A DNA stretch of 64,000 nucleotides from Qipengyuania atrilutea. GTDB taxonomy: Bacteria; Pseudomonadota; Alphaproteobacteria; Sphingomonadales; Sphingomonadaceae. This document shows, in pieces, positions 1 through 8,996 of the stretch; positions within the stretch are counted from its first letter, which is position 1, and every line of letters begins with the position of its first letter. Location of the stretch: contig NZ_JABWGV010000001.1 in NCBI RefSeq assembly GCF_013370205.1, positions 186,001-250,000 on the forward strand, read 5' to 3'. A model generated the notes under the pieces. That model saw only the letters and a list, made by a program, of their open reading frames with translations, was not told the origin of the DNA and ran no database searches. A program made the position numbers and the translations under genes.

Positions 1-508
1 CGTAGAGGACCGGAAAGTCGAGCTGCTCGTCATTCGCATCCAGCGCAACGAACAGGTCGAACACTTCGTCCAGCACTTCGGTCGCACGCGCATCGGGACG
101 GTCGATCTTGTTGACGACCACGATCGGGCGCAGGCCGAGCGCGAGCGCCTTGCCGGTCACGAACTTGGTCTGCGGCATCGGACCTTCGGCAGCATCGACG
201 AGCAGGATGACCCCGTCCACCATGCTGAGGATGCGTTCGACCTCCGCGCCGAAGTCGGCGTGACCCGGCGTATCGACGATGTTGATGCGCACGTCGCCCT
301 TGGCGCTGCCGTGCCATTCGACGCTGGTGCATTTGGCGAGGATGGTGATGCCGCGCTCTTTTTCGAGATCGCCGGAGTCCATCGCACGCTCGTCCACCCG
401 CTGGTTTTCGCGAAAGGTGCCGGACTGGCGGAACAGCTGGTCGACAAGAGTGGTTTTGCCGTGATCGACGTGGGCGATGATTGCGACATTGCGCAAGTTG
501 AGGGACAT
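1..508 (-). CDS. typA: Translational GTPase TypA/BipA, N-terminal part (3' end outside window)
   Basis: Only the first 169 codons lie in the window; the frame runs open off the left edge. The visible part is a complete translational-GTPase G domain start: AHVDHGKTT (about residues 12-20, G1), RGITI (about 52-56, G2), DTPGHADF (79-86, G3) and NKIDRP (133-138, G4). TypA/BipA is an EF-G-like ribosome-associated GTPase involved in stress and cold adaptation and in late ribosome assembly; that role is family knowledge. The ATG at 508 gives the usual MSLNLRN-type N-terminus. It is divergent from the TonB receptor gene, separated by 284 bases. LepA or EF-G are less likely because the N-terminal spacing matches TypA. 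Confidence 0.93.
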   Translation of the reverse strand, partial: MSLNLRNVAIIAHVDHGKTTLVDQLFRQSGTFRENQRVDERAMDSGDLEKERGITILAKCTSVEWHGSAKGDVRINIVDTPGHADFGAEVERILSMVDGVILLVDAAEGPMPQTKFVTGKALALGLRPIVVVNKIDRPDARATEVLDEVFDLFVALDANDEQLDFPVLY

Positions 509-700
509 GAACTCGTTCTTTCGCTGGAATTGGTGCGGCCATCGCACCACGCGCGGGTCTGACGCCTGCGCATATCGGCGCTGCCCCTAGCGCCGCGAAG
601 CCGTTGGGGCAACCGATTTGACGGGCTTACGTCGGCTCGGGCGCGGTGTGGCGCTTCGGCAACATCGCTTCAGGACGGTGCATACGGCCGCGCAAGTAAC

Positions 701-728
701 TTGAGCGAAGGATTTCCTGCGATATGAC
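701..728 (+). promoter_or_regulatory. Possible sigma-70-type promoter of the TonB receptor
   Basis: TTGAGC (701-706) and TATGAC (723-728) are separated by 16 bases, each matching four of six consensus positions. Transcription would start near 735, about 58 bases before the ATG at 793. The match is moderate and untested. Confidence 0.35.
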
Positions 729-792
729 TGCACGAATACAGTTAGCCGGCCATTAGAGAAGCGGCTTCTGTCTTGGAGAGGAACACTTGCCG

Positions 793-3474
793 ATGAAATT
801 CAGTCCCCACGTCCGCATTGTATCCAATCGCGCCGCCTATCTGGCAGGTGCGGCTGCGCTCGGCCTCGCCTTTCCGGCTGCAGCGTCTGCGCAGCAAGGT
901 GCGGAGCCGCAGACCGAAACCGATGCGGACGAACTGGTTCTCGAAACCGAGCAGGGCGAACTTGCTCCGCGCGAGAATGTCATCATCGTGACCGCATCCA
1001 AGCGCGAGACGACGCTGCAGGAAACGCCCATCTCGGTTTCCGTCACCTCCGGCGAGACGATCGAGCAGGCGCAGATCCGCGACATCGCGGACTTGCAGAC
1101 GGTCGCCCCTTCGCTGCGCGTGAGCACGCTGCAAAGCTCTGCCAACACCAACTTCGTCATTCGCGGTTTCGGCAACGGCGCGAACAATGCCGGTATCGAA
1201 CCCTCCGTCGGCGTCTTCATCGACAACGTCTACCGCTCACGCTCCGCCGCGCAGATCGGCGACCTTGCGAACGTGCAGCGGATCGAAGTGCTGCGCGGAC
1301 CGCAGTCGACCCTGTTCGGCAAAAATGCGAGCGCGGGCGTCATCTCCATCATTACGCGCGAGCCTCAGTTCGAGTTCGGCGGCAGCGTTTCTGCCACTTA
1401 CGGCAATTACGACCAGATCGTCCTCAAGGGCGATGTCACCGGACCCATCACCGACAGCGTCGCCTTCTCGGTCGATGGTACGCTGAACAAGCGCGACGGC
1501 TATGTCGAGGTCGTCAATCTCGACGAAACCATCAACGAGCGGGACCGCTACTCCCTGCGCGGGCAGCTCCTGTTCGACAATGGCGGCGCCCTTCGTCTGC
1601 GCGCAATCGGCGACTATTCCAAGATCGACGAGCTGTGCTGCTACGCCGGCAATCTCGTCGCCGGTCCGACCGTTCCGCTTATCTTCGCGGTCGGTGGCGC
1701 GATCCAGCCTGAAGACCTGTTCTCCGACCGCACGTTTCTCAACGTGCTGCCGGAGAACGAGATCGAGAACTACGGCGGATCGCTGCAGGCCGATCTGGAG
1801 CTTGGTGCGCTCCAGCTGACGTCGATCACTGCGTACCGCGAGCTGAGCTCGTTCCAGCAGCAGGACGTCGACTTTTCCAGCGCCGACATCGTCAACGAAC
1901 TCCGCGACCAGTCGATTGACACCTTCACGCAGGAAGTGCGGCTGACGTCCGACTTCGACGGACCGCTGAACTTCCTGCTTGGCGGTTACTACTTCAAGGA
2001 AGACATCGTACAAGACAGCGGCCTCACCAATGGCGAAGACGGACGACTGTTCTTCGACCTGCTGGCGGGGGCTGGAACACCCGGCACGCTGGGCGGCATC
2101 GAAGGGCTGTTTGGCTTCGAGCCGGGTTCCATCTTCGAACAGGGGCCGTCCACTTTCGAGTTTTTCACGCTCGATAACGAGAGCTATTCGATCTTCGGTA
2201 CGGTCGATTTCGAACTGACCGACCGGCTGACCCTGACGGGCGGCTTCAACTATACCGACGACAAGAAGGATTTCACGCTCGAGCAGCAGTCGCTCGATCC
2301 GCTGGCGAACGTCAGCCTCGTCGATGCGTTCATTTCCCAGGCGTTGGGAACGCGGGACCCGGCACAGATCGGTGCCTTTGCTGCGGCAAATCCGGCCCAG
2401 TTCCAACAGATCGCACTGCTGGCGACGAACCCGGCATCGAACCCGCTGCTCGCCCTTCGGCCATTGCAGTTCCTGCCGCCGTTCCTGAACGTGCCGAACG
2501 CGGTCGAGCCGGGCCAGACGCGCGACGACAACTTCAGCTACACCCTGCGCGCCGCTTACGACGTCACGGACAACATCAATACCTATTTCAGCTACGCGAC
2601 CGGTTTCAAGGCATCGTCCGTAAACCTGTCGCGCGATTCGCGGCCGCTGCCCGGCGATTTCACGCCGTACCCGCTATCGACCGGTGCTCCTTCGGGCAGC
2701 GTCATCCTTCCGCTGATCCTCGGACCGAGTTCTCCGATCACGGACGCCGGCTTGCTCGTACCCAACCTCACTACCGGAACGCGTTTTGCCGGACCGGAAG
2801 AGGCAGAAGTGTACGAGTTCGGCCTCAAGGCGCAGTTCGACCGGTTCGGGTTCAACCTCGCGCTGTTCGATCAGACGCTCGAAGGGTTCCAGTCGAACAT
2901 CTTTACCGGAACGGGCTTTGCGCTCGCCAATGCCGGTTCGCAGTCCAGCCGCGGGTTCGAACTCGATGCCACGGTGAACCCGACCGATCCGCTGGTTCTC
3001 ACATTCGCGATGACCTACCTCGATGCCGTCTACGACAGCTTCGTCAATTCGGCGGTCGGCGATCTGACCGGGACACGTCCGGGCAACGTGCCAGAGTTCT
3101 CGATCTCGACCTCGGCGGCTTATACGCATGAGTTCGGTGCGAGCGGTAATGCGCTCATCGCGCGTGTCGATTACAGCCACGAAAGCAACCGGCAGCTCAT
3201 CGAAGGGCTCCCCGACCGGATCGACTTCACGCTGCCCGATCCGTTCCTGCCCGCACGAGAGGCGGCAGAGCCGTTCCGCAGCGAGACGAACCTCGTCAAC
3301 GCTTCGCTGACCTTCGCGATGGAGAACGGCCTTGAAGTCGGCGTATGGGCGCGCAATTTGCTCGACGACCGCTTCATTACGCAGATATTCCCCGGCGTTG
3401 CGCAGACGGGCACGGTTTCGGGTTACCCGAACCAGCCGCGCACCTACGGCGGTACGGTTCGCTTCAACTTCTGA
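793..3474 (+). CDS. TonB-dependent outer-membrane receptor
   Basis: The 893-residue product starts with a signal peptide (basic n-region, alanine/leucine-rich core, cleavage after ASAQ near residue 30). A TonB-box-like NVIIVTA follows near residue 70, then a plug domain with the typical segments VIRGF, GVFIDNVY and VLRGPQSTLFGKNASAG, and a long beta-barrel ending in VRFNF, whose terminal Phe is the usual BAM recognition residue. It sits in the outer membrane and imports a ligand using TonB energy. The ligand cannot be told from sequence: no siderophore or sugar genes adjoin it. ATG 793 is preferred to TTG 787 because the GGAGAGG at 775-781 is then about 11 bases away rather than five. A hairpin terminator follows. 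Confidence 0.9.
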   Translation: MKFSPHVRIVSNRAAYLAGAAALGLAFPAAASAQQGAEPQTETDADELVLETEQGELAPRENVIIVTASKRETTLQETPISVSVTSGETIEQAQIRDIADLQTVAPSLRVSTLQSSANTNFVIRGFGNGANNAGIEPSVGVFIDNVYRSRSAAQIGDLANVQRIEVLRGPQSTLFGKNASAGVISIITREPQFEFGGSVSATYGNYDQIVLKGDVTGPITDSVAFSVDGTLNKRDGYVEVVNLDETINERDRYSLRGQLLFDNGGALRLRAIGDYSKIDELCCYAGNLVAGPTVPLIFAVGGAIQPEDLFSDRTFLNVLPENEIENYGGSLQADLELGALQLTSITAYRELSSFQQQDVDFSSADIVNELRDQSIDTFTQEVRLTSDFDGPLNFLLGGYYFKEDIVQDSGLTNGEDGRLFFDLLAGAGTPGTLGGIEGLFGFEPGSIFEQGPSTFEFFTLDNESYSIFGTVDFELTDRLTLTGGFNYTDDKKDFTLEQQSLDPLANVSLVDAFISQALGTRDPAQIGAFAAANPAQFQQIALLATNPASNPLLALRPLQFLPPFLNVPNAVEPGQTRDDNFSYTLRAAYDVTDNINTYFSYATGFKASSVNLSRDSRPLPGDFTPYPLSTGAPSGSVILPLILGPSSPITDAGLLVPNLTTGTRFAGPEEAEVYEFGLKAQFDRFGFNLALFDQTLEGFQSNIFTGTGFALANAGSQSSRGFELDATVNPTDPLVLTFAMTYLDAVYDSFVNSAVGDLTGTRPGNVPEFSISTSAAYTHEFGASGNALIARVDYSHESNRQLIEGLPDRIDFTLPDPFLPAREAAEPFRSETNLVNASLTFAMENGLEVGVWARNLLDDRFITQIFPGVAQTGTVSGYPNQPRTYGGTVRFNF

Positions 3475-3497
3475 CGGTTCCTTAATTCGTCACGGGA

Positions 3498-3522
3498 GGG
3501 GGCTGCTTCGGCGGCCCCTTTT
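3498..3522 (+). terminator. Rho-independent terminator after the TonB receptor
   Basis: An eight-pair stem, GGGGCTGC (3499-3506) with GCGGCCCC (3511-3518), closes a TTCG tetraloop and is followed by TTTT. One pair is G-T. It lies 25 bases past the receptor stop codon and before the oppositely oriented ybbP-like gene. Confidence 0.85.
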
Positions 3523-3544
3523 CGTTTCGGGCTTCGTTGCTTCG

Positions 3545-6067
3545 TTAAAGTGCGCGGAGTGCCTGCGCCGGCTTCGTCCGCAGCAGCGGCAGTGAACCGA
3601 GAAGCGCAAACGCCATAACCACCGCCAGTCCGCCGCCGAGCACAGCTAGAACCTCGAGCCAGTCGGGAAGCCAGTCGAACTCGAACAGCTGCGTCACGAC
3701 CAGCCAGGCAAGCACGCTGCCTAGCGCCAGTGCCACGAAGGCGAGGACGCCGGTCAGAATACCGTATTCGATGGCCTGCATCGCGAAGATCTGCCGCCGG
3801 TCCGCCCCAAGCACGCGCATGACGACGGTGTCGTAAGTGCGGGCAGCGCGCGCCGCTGCGATCGCGCCGAGCAGCACGGCCAGCCCGGCGAGCACCGCGA
3901 CGGAGGCGGCGGCAAGCGTCGCGAGCCCGACCTGACTCAGGATCGTGCGCGCCTGCACGAGCACCTGTCCGATTTCGATGACCGAGGACGACGGGAAGTT
4001 CTGCACCAAGTCGCGCAGCAGCGGCGCGGTTTCGCTGCCTTCGTCCAGCTCGATCGTGGCGGAAAAATTATGCGGAGCGTCTTCCAGGGCATTGGGGGAG
4101 AAAACGAAAACATTGTTGAAACCCATCGAGTCCCAGTCGATGCGTCGCAGGTTCGCGACCCGGGCGGTGCGCTCGACCCCCAGAACCGCGACGGTCAGGT
4201 AGTCCCCGACTTCGAGGCCCGTCGCTTCGGCGAGCTCTTCGTCGATCGACACGAGCGGCTCGCCTGCATGGTCCGCATCCCACCAGCTTCCGCTGACGAC
4301 TGTGTTGCCCTCAGGAACGCCCGCGGAGTAAGTGAGCCCGCGCTCGCCCCGTAGCGCCCACGCGCCATCGGGCAGGTCCTCCAGATCGGAAACCTGAGTC
4401 ATGTCGCCGCGCGGTCCGTAGGCGATTACGGCTCCGCGAAGCGAGGGAGCGGTGCGGATCGCGGCGCCGGGTTCACGTGCACCGACAAGGGCTTCAAATG
4501 CACCAAGCCGGTCCTTGGGGATGTCGAGGACGAAGTAATCGGGTGCTTCGCGGGGCACGCGCTGCTGGATATTGCCGTCGATGCTCGACTGGATCGCGGC
4601 GAGCAGGACGAAAGCCGAAAGTCCGAAGCCGAGAGCGGTGACCAGCGCGCCGGTGCTGCTTCCGGGGCGGTAGAGGTTGGCAAGCGCGTTGCGCAGGATC
4701 GGATTGTTCGCGCGGGGCAGACGGCGTGCGCTCTCGCGGATTGCAAAGCCGAGCAGCGCGAGAAAGCCGAGCGCGGCTGCGGCTCCGGTGAGGAAGCCGG
4801 CGGTCAGGAGCGGGCGGCTGGCAGAGAGCAGCGCCAGCGCAGTGATCGCAGCCAGTCCGCCGAGCACCCATTTGAGCGCGGTCCGGTCGCGGGCCATCGT
4901 TCCAGTGCGCGAGCGCATGATCGCCATCGCCGGGTACTGCCGCGCGCGCAGCAGCGGCGGGGCGGCGAAGACGAGCGCGACGAGCAGCCCGTAGGCAAGC
5001 GCGGTGAGCAGCGATAGCGGGTCGATTACGAACCCGGTCTCGACCGGCAGCAAGCCCTTTAATGCCTGCGCCAGGATCGGCGTCGTCGCGACCCCGACTG
5101 CAAGTCCAGCGAGGCTTCCCGCAAACGCCGCCGCGCCGATCTGCAGCGCGTAGATGCGTACTATATCCTGTGACGTCGCGCCCAGTATCTTGAGCGTGGC
5201 GATGCTCTGCCGCCGCGCCTCGAGGTAGGAGGTGACGCCGCCGCCGATACCGATCCCGGCGATGACGAGCGCGGCGAGGCCGACCAGCGTCAGGAATTCG
5301 CTCATCCGTCCGATGAACCGGTCCGCACCCGGCGCGGCATTGTCGCGCGTGCGGTACTCGAAGCCGCTGGTGGGAAAGCGGTCCTGCAGGGTCTCCGTCA
5401 CCTCTTCGGGATCGGTTCCGGGGTCAGCGAAGGCGATCCGGTACTTGCTGCGAAACTGCGATCCTACCGCGGTCAGTCCGGCGCTCGCCGGAAAGCCCTG
5501 CGCGACGATGACGGTTGGGCCGAGCTGAAACCCTTCGCCGAGACGGTCGGGCTCGGTTTCGATGATCCCCCCGACAGTCAGGTCCTCGGTACCGATGCGG
5601 ATGGTATCGCCGTCCGACACGTCCAGCCGGTCCGCCGCCCCCTGCGACAGCCATGCGCTGCCGCTCGGAGGTGCTCCGACCGAACGACCGTCGGCGAGAG
5701 TGAAAGTGCCGTAAAGGGGGTAGTTCGCATCGACCGATTTCAATTCGATCGGCGCGGTGTTGCCGCCCGCCTGCGCCACCGCTTGTAGCCGCGCTCCGCC
5801 CGAAACCGTGCCGAGCGCCGAGAGCGCCGCGCGTTCTTCCTCGCTCAAATCGCGCTGCCATACGCTGAGCTGGATATCGCCGCCGAGCAGTTCCTGCCCG
5901 CGGCCTTCAAGTTCGCCTTCGATTGCGGCGGTCAGCGTTCCGATCGCCGCGAGCGCTCCGGTTCCGAGGAACAGGCACACCAACAGCAGGCGCAGCCCGC
6001 GGAACCGGGCATTGAGGTCGCGGCGGGCGATCCGCCACGCGTCGCTCCAGGATAGACGCTCGCTCAC
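3545..6067 (-). CDS. ybbP: ABC transporter permease, YbbP/FtsX type
   Basis: The 840-residue membrane protein has the layout of the YbbP family: one TM helix near residues 27-47, a large periplasmic domain, a cluster of TM helices around 255-440, a second periplasmic domain and three C-terminal TM helices (about 715-815) with FtsX-like sequence. It would pair with the ATPase encoded just upstream to form a MacB-type mechanotransducing or lipid-linked exporter; the substrate is unknown. The start is GTG at 6067, whose GTGA overlaps the stop codon of the ATPase gene, so the two are translationally coupled. The tesA-ybbA-ybbP arrangement is the same as in E. coli. Confidence 0.88.
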   Translation of the reverse strand: MSERLSWSDAWRIARRDLNARFRGLRLLLVCLFLGTGALAAIGTLTAAIEGELEGRGQELLGGDIQLSVWQRDLSEEERAALSALGTVSGGARLQAVAQAGGNTAPIELKSVDANYPLYGTFTLADGRSVGAPPSGSAWLSQGAADRLDVSDGDTIRIGTEDLTVGGIIETEPDRLGEGFQLGPTVIVAQGFPASAGLTAVGSQFRSKYRIAFADPGTDPEEVTETLQDRFPTSGFEYRTRDNAAPGADRFIGRMSEFLTLVGLAALVIAGIGIGGGVTSYLEARRQSIATLKILGATSQDIVRIYALQIGAAAFAGSLAGLAVGVATTPILAQALKGLLPVETGFVIDPLSLLTALAYGLLVALVFAAPPLLRARQYPAMAIMRSRTGTMARDRTALKWVLGGLAAITALALLSASRPLLTAGFLTGAAAALGFLALLGFAIRESARRLPRANNPILRNALANLYRPGSSTGALVTALGFGLSAFVLLAAIQSSIDGNIQQRVPREAPDYFVLDIPKDRLGAFEALVGAREPGAAIRTAPSLRGAVIAYGPRGDMTQVSDLEDLPDGAWALRGERGLTYSAGVPEGNTVVSGSWWDADHAGEPLVSIDEELAEATGLEVGDYLTVAVLGVERTARVANLRRIDWDSMGFNNVFVFSPNALEDAPHNFSATIELDEGSETAPLLRDLVQNFPSSSVIEIGQVLVQARTILSQVGLATLAAASVAVLAGLAVLLGAIAAARAARTYDTVVMRVLGADRRQIFAMQAIEYGILTGVLAFVALALGSVLAWLVVTQLFEFDWLPDWLEVLAVLGGGLAVVMAFALLGSLPLLRTKPAQALRAL

Positions 6068-6753
6068 GCCGGAACGCCTGCCCCGGCGGTGTCGCTCGCA
6101 ATATTGCCGTCTTCGAGCGTGATGACCCGCTCGCAGTGCTTGGCGAGTTCTGGATCGTGCGTGATGATCAGCATGGTTGCACCGGTTTCCGCGCGCCGGG
6201 CGAACAGCAAGCGGACGATCTCTTCGCCAGTAGTGTGGTCTAGATTACCCGTCGGCTCGTCGGCAAAAATGAGGTCGGGGCGGGGCGCTGTGGCGCGCGC
6301 AATGGCGACGCGCTGCTGCTCTCCGCCCGAAAGCTGCGGTGGGTAATGGCCGAGCCGGTGCCCGAGGCCGACCGCTTCAAGTTCGGCCTGCGCCCGGGCG
6401 CGCACATCCGACATGCCGGCGAGTTCCATCGGCGTTGCGACATTCTCCAGCGCGGTCATGGTCGGCAGCAGGTGAAAAGCCTGCAGGACGATGCCGATCC
6501 GGCCGCGGCGCGCGCGGGCCAGTGCGTCTTCGTCCATCGCGGCGAAATCGCGTCCCGTGACGGTGAGGCTACCGCCGCTCGCGCGTTCGAGACCGGAGAG
6601 CACCGCCATCAGCGAGCTCTTCCCCGATCCCGAGGGGCCGAGCAGCGCGACGGTCTCGCCTTGCGCAATATCGAGATCGATCCCGCGCAGGATGTCGACC
6701 GGTGCGGCCTGGGTTCCGAGGGTCAGGGTGAGGTTGCGGGCGGCGATTGCCAT
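6064..6753 (-). CDS. ybbA: ABC transporter ATP-binding protein, YbbA type
   Basis: This 229-residue ATPase has Walker A GPSGSGKS (residues 39-46), a Q-loop, the signature LSGGEQQR (near 143), and Walker B followed by DEPTGNLD, the form typical of the LolD/MacB/YbbA group. The ATG at 6753 was chosen because it gives the standard short N-terminus; upstream in-frame codons would add 32 residues running into the promoter region shared with the esterase gene. It forms a two-gene unit with the permease. LolD is an alternative label, but the neighbouring YbbP-type permease and divergent esterase favour YbbA. Confidence 0.9.
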   Translation of the reverse strand: MAIAARNLTLTLGTQAAPVDILRGIDLDIAQGETVALLGPSGSGKSSLMAVLSGLERASGGSLTVTGRDFAAMDEDALARARRGRIGIVLQAFHLLPTMTALENVATPMELAGMSDVRARAQAELEAVGLGHRLGHYPPQLSGGEQQRVAIARATAPRPDLIFADEPTGNLDHTTGEEIVRLLFARRAETGATMLIITHDPELAKHCERVITLEDGNIASDTAGAGVPA

Positions 6754-6821
6754 TTGTGACTTTTCCACGCCGCTGCGATGGCATAGGCACGGACCCGGCA
6801 CAAGGAGACTGACAGACTTAC

Positions 6822-7556
6822 ATGACCCCTTCATCGACGCGATTTGCACTGACGCTTTCGGCAGCCGCCCTGTTCGGCCTCGCCGGATGCGAGGATCAGG
6901 CCACCGCGCCTGTGCCGGAAACGGGCGCGAACGCCGCCAGCGAAGCGGAAGCGCCGATCCCCGTCATGGGGCCGGAGCGGCACATCCTCGCCTTCGGAGA
7001 CAGCCTGTTCGCAGGCTACGGCGTCGGACGCGAGAACAGCTATCCCGCGCAGCTTCAGGCGGCGCTGAGAGCGCGCGGCATCAATGCCGACATCGTCAAC
7101 GCGGGCATTTCGGGCGATACGACCGCCGCCGGACTGGCGCGGCTGTCCTATACGCTGGACGCGCAGGAAACCGTGCCCGAACTCGTGATCCTCGAACTCG
7201 GCGGAAACGACCTGCTGCGGAGCCTGCCGCCCGCGGAGACCCGGAAGAATCTGGACGCGATGATGGCCGAATTGCAGCAGCGCGGTATCCCCGTGCTGCT
7301 GATGGGAATGCGCGCGCCGCCCAATCTGGGCCCGGCCTTTCAAGGCGAGTTCGATGCGATCTACAGCGAGTTGGCGGAGAAATACGACGCGAACCTCGTG
7401 CCGTTCTTCCTCGATAGCATCTACCGGCGGCCGGACCTGATCCAGGCCGACCGCGTGCATCCGACCGAGGAAGGGATTTCGGAGCTGGTCGGTGCGACGG
7501 TCGATGACGTGGTAGAGGCTTTACCGCCGCCGGCAGAAACGGCCGCCGCTTCCTAG
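6822..7556 (+). CDS. tesA: GDSL-family arylesterase / thioesterase I-like lipoprotein
   Basis: The 244-residue protein has a lipoprotein signal peptide with lipobox LAGC (Cys23), a linker, and an SGNH-hydrolase domain: block I FGDSLFAGYG (nucleophile Ser61), block III GGND, and block V DRVHP with the catalytic Asp and His. It is homologous to E. coli TesA, a periplasmic esterase, lysophospholipase and thioesterase, but here is predicted to be lipid-anchored. A good ribosome site (AAGGAGA) precedes the ATG. It is divergent from ybbA across 68 bases, as in E. coli. Its stop codon overlaps that of convergent recF, sharing the tetranucleotide CTAG. Confidence 0.88.
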   Translation: MTPSSTRFALTLSAAALFGLAGCEDQATAPVPETGANAASEAEAPIPVMGPERHILAFGDSLFAGYGVGRENSYPAQLQAALRARGINADIVNAGISGDTTAAGLARLSYTLDAQETVPELVILELGGNDLLRSLPPAETRKNLDAMMAELQQRGIPVLLMGMRAPPNLGPAFQGEFDAIYSELAEKYDANLVPFFLDSIYRRPDLIQADRVHPTEEGISELVGATVDDVVEALPPPAETAAAS

Positions 7557-8635
7557 AGCCGCTGCGCCGCGCCGCCCGACACTTGCCATACGGCCGCACG
7601 GTCCGCAATGCCTTCGAACGCGGCCATCTCGGTTCCGGTCATCCACACCTGCGCGCTGCCTTGCGCGAGCCGTTCGAACAGGGCAAGCCGGCGCACCGGA
7701 TCGAGATGCGCGGCGACCTCGTCGAGCAGCAGTACGCTGGCGCGGCCTTTTTGCGCGAGCGCGCCGTGTGCGAGCGTTATGGCGATCAGCATCGCCTTCT
7801 GCTCTCCGGTCGAACATTGCGCTGCCGGCACATCCTTGGCCGCGAACACGACTTCGAGTTCGTCGCGCTGCGGCCCGATCAGAGTGCGACCGGCCGCGCG
7901 GTCGCGCCTGCGGCTGTGCACCAGCGTCTCTGCGAGCGCCTGCTCGTCCAGCGGGCCGCCGGGGCGATAGGTGAGGGCGGGGCGCGCGAAAGGCTCGGCC
8001 GGTGCATCCGCCAGTTCGGCCTTGAGGCCCTCCACCAGGCGCGCGCGGCCCTGCGCCAGCGCCGCGCCGTGCCGCGCAAGCTGCGCCTCGATCCCGTCGA
8101 GCCATGCGGCCTCAGGCATCTCGTCGCCCGACAGCAGGCGGTTGCGCTCGCGTAAAGCAGCCGCCTGCCGCGCGGCATGGGCCGCGTGACCCGGTTCGAT
8201 GGCGACCGCCAGCCGGTCCATGTAGCGCCGCCGCTCGCCCGCGCTGTCCATGAAAAGCCGGTCCATCGCCGGCGTGAGCCAGCCGACCGACAGCCATTCG
8301 CCGAGCGCGACCGCGCTCGCAGCGGCCTCGTTGATCCGTACGAGGCGGCGGGCAGGGCGATCAGGCTGCGTGAACGTTCCTAGCCGAACATGATCGTCGT
8401 CATGCATGGTGAGGCTCGCACCTACCGCGAAGTGACCCGGACCCCCCGCCTGCGCCAGATCGATCAGTGCCGCCCGCCTGAGGCCGCGTCCCGGCGCGAG
8501 CAGCGACAAGGCTTCCAATACATTCGTCTTACCCGCACCGTTCTCGCCCACGAGCACGTTGAACCGCGCAGCCTGATCCAGGACGGTGTCGGCGTGGTTT
8601 CGGAAGCGCGATAGGGCAATACGGTCGAGCGACAT
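7553..8635 (-). CDS. recF: DNA replication/repair protein RecF
   Basis: RecF is an SMC-like ATPase that loads RecA at gaps through RecR/RecO. The 360-residue product has Walker A GENGAGKT (residues 30-37) directly after the typical RFRNH start, the ABC signature STGEQKA and Walker B LLLDEVAAHLD near the C-terminus. Length matches the family. It is not beside dnaN or gyrB here, so the classical dnaA-dnaN-recF-gyrB order is broken in this genome. It is monocistronic in the visible region, convergent with the esterase gene and divergent from the PspC unit. Confidence 0.95.
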   Translation of the reverse strand: MSLDRIALSRFRNHADTVLDQAARFNVLVGENGAGKTNVLEALSLLAPGRGLRRAALIDLAQAGGPGHFAVGASLTMHDDDHVRLGTFTQPDRPARRLVRINEAAASAVALGEWLSVGWLTPAMDRLFMDSAGERRRYMDRLAVAIEPGHAAHAARQAAALRERNRLLSGDEMPEAAWLDGIEAQLARHGAALAQGRARLVEGLKAELADAPAEPFARPALTYRPGGPLDEQALAETLVHSRRRDRAAGRTLIGPQRDELEVVFAAKDVPAAQCSTGEQKAMLIAITLAHGALAQKGRASVLLLDEVAAHLDPVRRLALFERLAQGSAQVWMTGTEMAAFEGIADRAAVWQVSGGAAQRL

Positions 8636-8728
8636 GAAGGGCTTTGCGATAGCCGCGCGCCGCTCATGCGCAAAGCGCGATTAGCGCAAATCCAATAGTT
8701 GGGAAATTTCGCCAAACTTGCGGAACGC

Positions 8729-8743
8729 TGAACAAACGGTTCA
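8729..8743. promoter_or_regulatory. Inverted repeat upstream of the sigma-54-like promoter
   Basis: TGAAC (8729-8733) and GTTCA (8739-8743) form a perfect 5-base inverted repeat with a 5-base spacer. Its centre lies about 55 bases upstream of the -24 element, a distance at which sigma-54 enhancer-binding proteins can act. A repeat this short can occur by chance. Confidence 0.35.
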
Positions 8744-8788
8744 CGAAGGAAACTGCCGAACCTTAGGATTTCTGCGGTTTTTCGAAAA

Positions 8789-8804
8789 TGGCACGCGTCC
8801 TGCA
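8789..8804 (+). promoter_or_regulatory. Sigma-54 (RpoN) type -24/-12 promoter
   Basis: TGGCACGCGTCCTGCA matches the sigma-54 consensus TGGCACG-N4-TTGCA at all positions but one, with the invariant GG (8790-8791) and GC (8802-8803) exactly ten bases apart. Transcription would begin near 8815, leaving a leader of about 50 bases before the ATG at 8865. The downstream PspC-domain gene fits, since psp operons of gammaproteobacteria are RpoN/PspF dependent. Confidence 0.7.
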
Positions 8805-8864
8805 ACAGTGTTGGTATGACCGGCAGAGTGGTTCTTCCGGCAAAACACGAAAGGAAATTTACTC

Positions 8865-8996
8865 ATGTTCTCGTCCAACGACTTCAGCGCCCGCGTCTTC
8901 GCAGCCGTCTCCTCGCTTGCCATTTCGGCCTTCGTCTTCGCTTTCGCAATCGCTCCCGCCGTTCCCAGCGCAACCGGCACGGGTATGCTGGTATGA
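8865..8996 (+). CDS. Small 43-residue membrane protein
   Basis: This short gene encodes a 43-residue protein whose central part (about residues 10-35) is alanine, phenylalanine and valine rich and could form one TM helix. It has a good ribosome site (AAAGGAAA at 8850-8857, about seven bases before the ATG). Its stop overlaps the start of the next gene in ATGA, so it is translationally coupled to the PspC-domain protein. It is the first gene after the sigma-54-like promoter. I do not recognise a family; a role in the phage-shock type membrane stress response is inferred only from position. Confidence 0.7.
   Translation: MFSSNDFSARVFAAVSSLAISAFVFAFAIAPAVPSATGTGMLV

Noticed and set aside
1237-2406. 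389-codon antisense frame over the TonB receptor
   Set aside because: Its protein is arginine/glutamate-rich with no domain, and the sense frame has a signal peptide and receptor motifs. High GC makes such shadows common.
8723-8743. LexA box near recF (GAAC repeats)
   Set aside because: GAAC repeats are three bases apart rather than seven, and the inverted repeat has a five-base spacer. It does not fit the alphaproteobacterial LexA motif.
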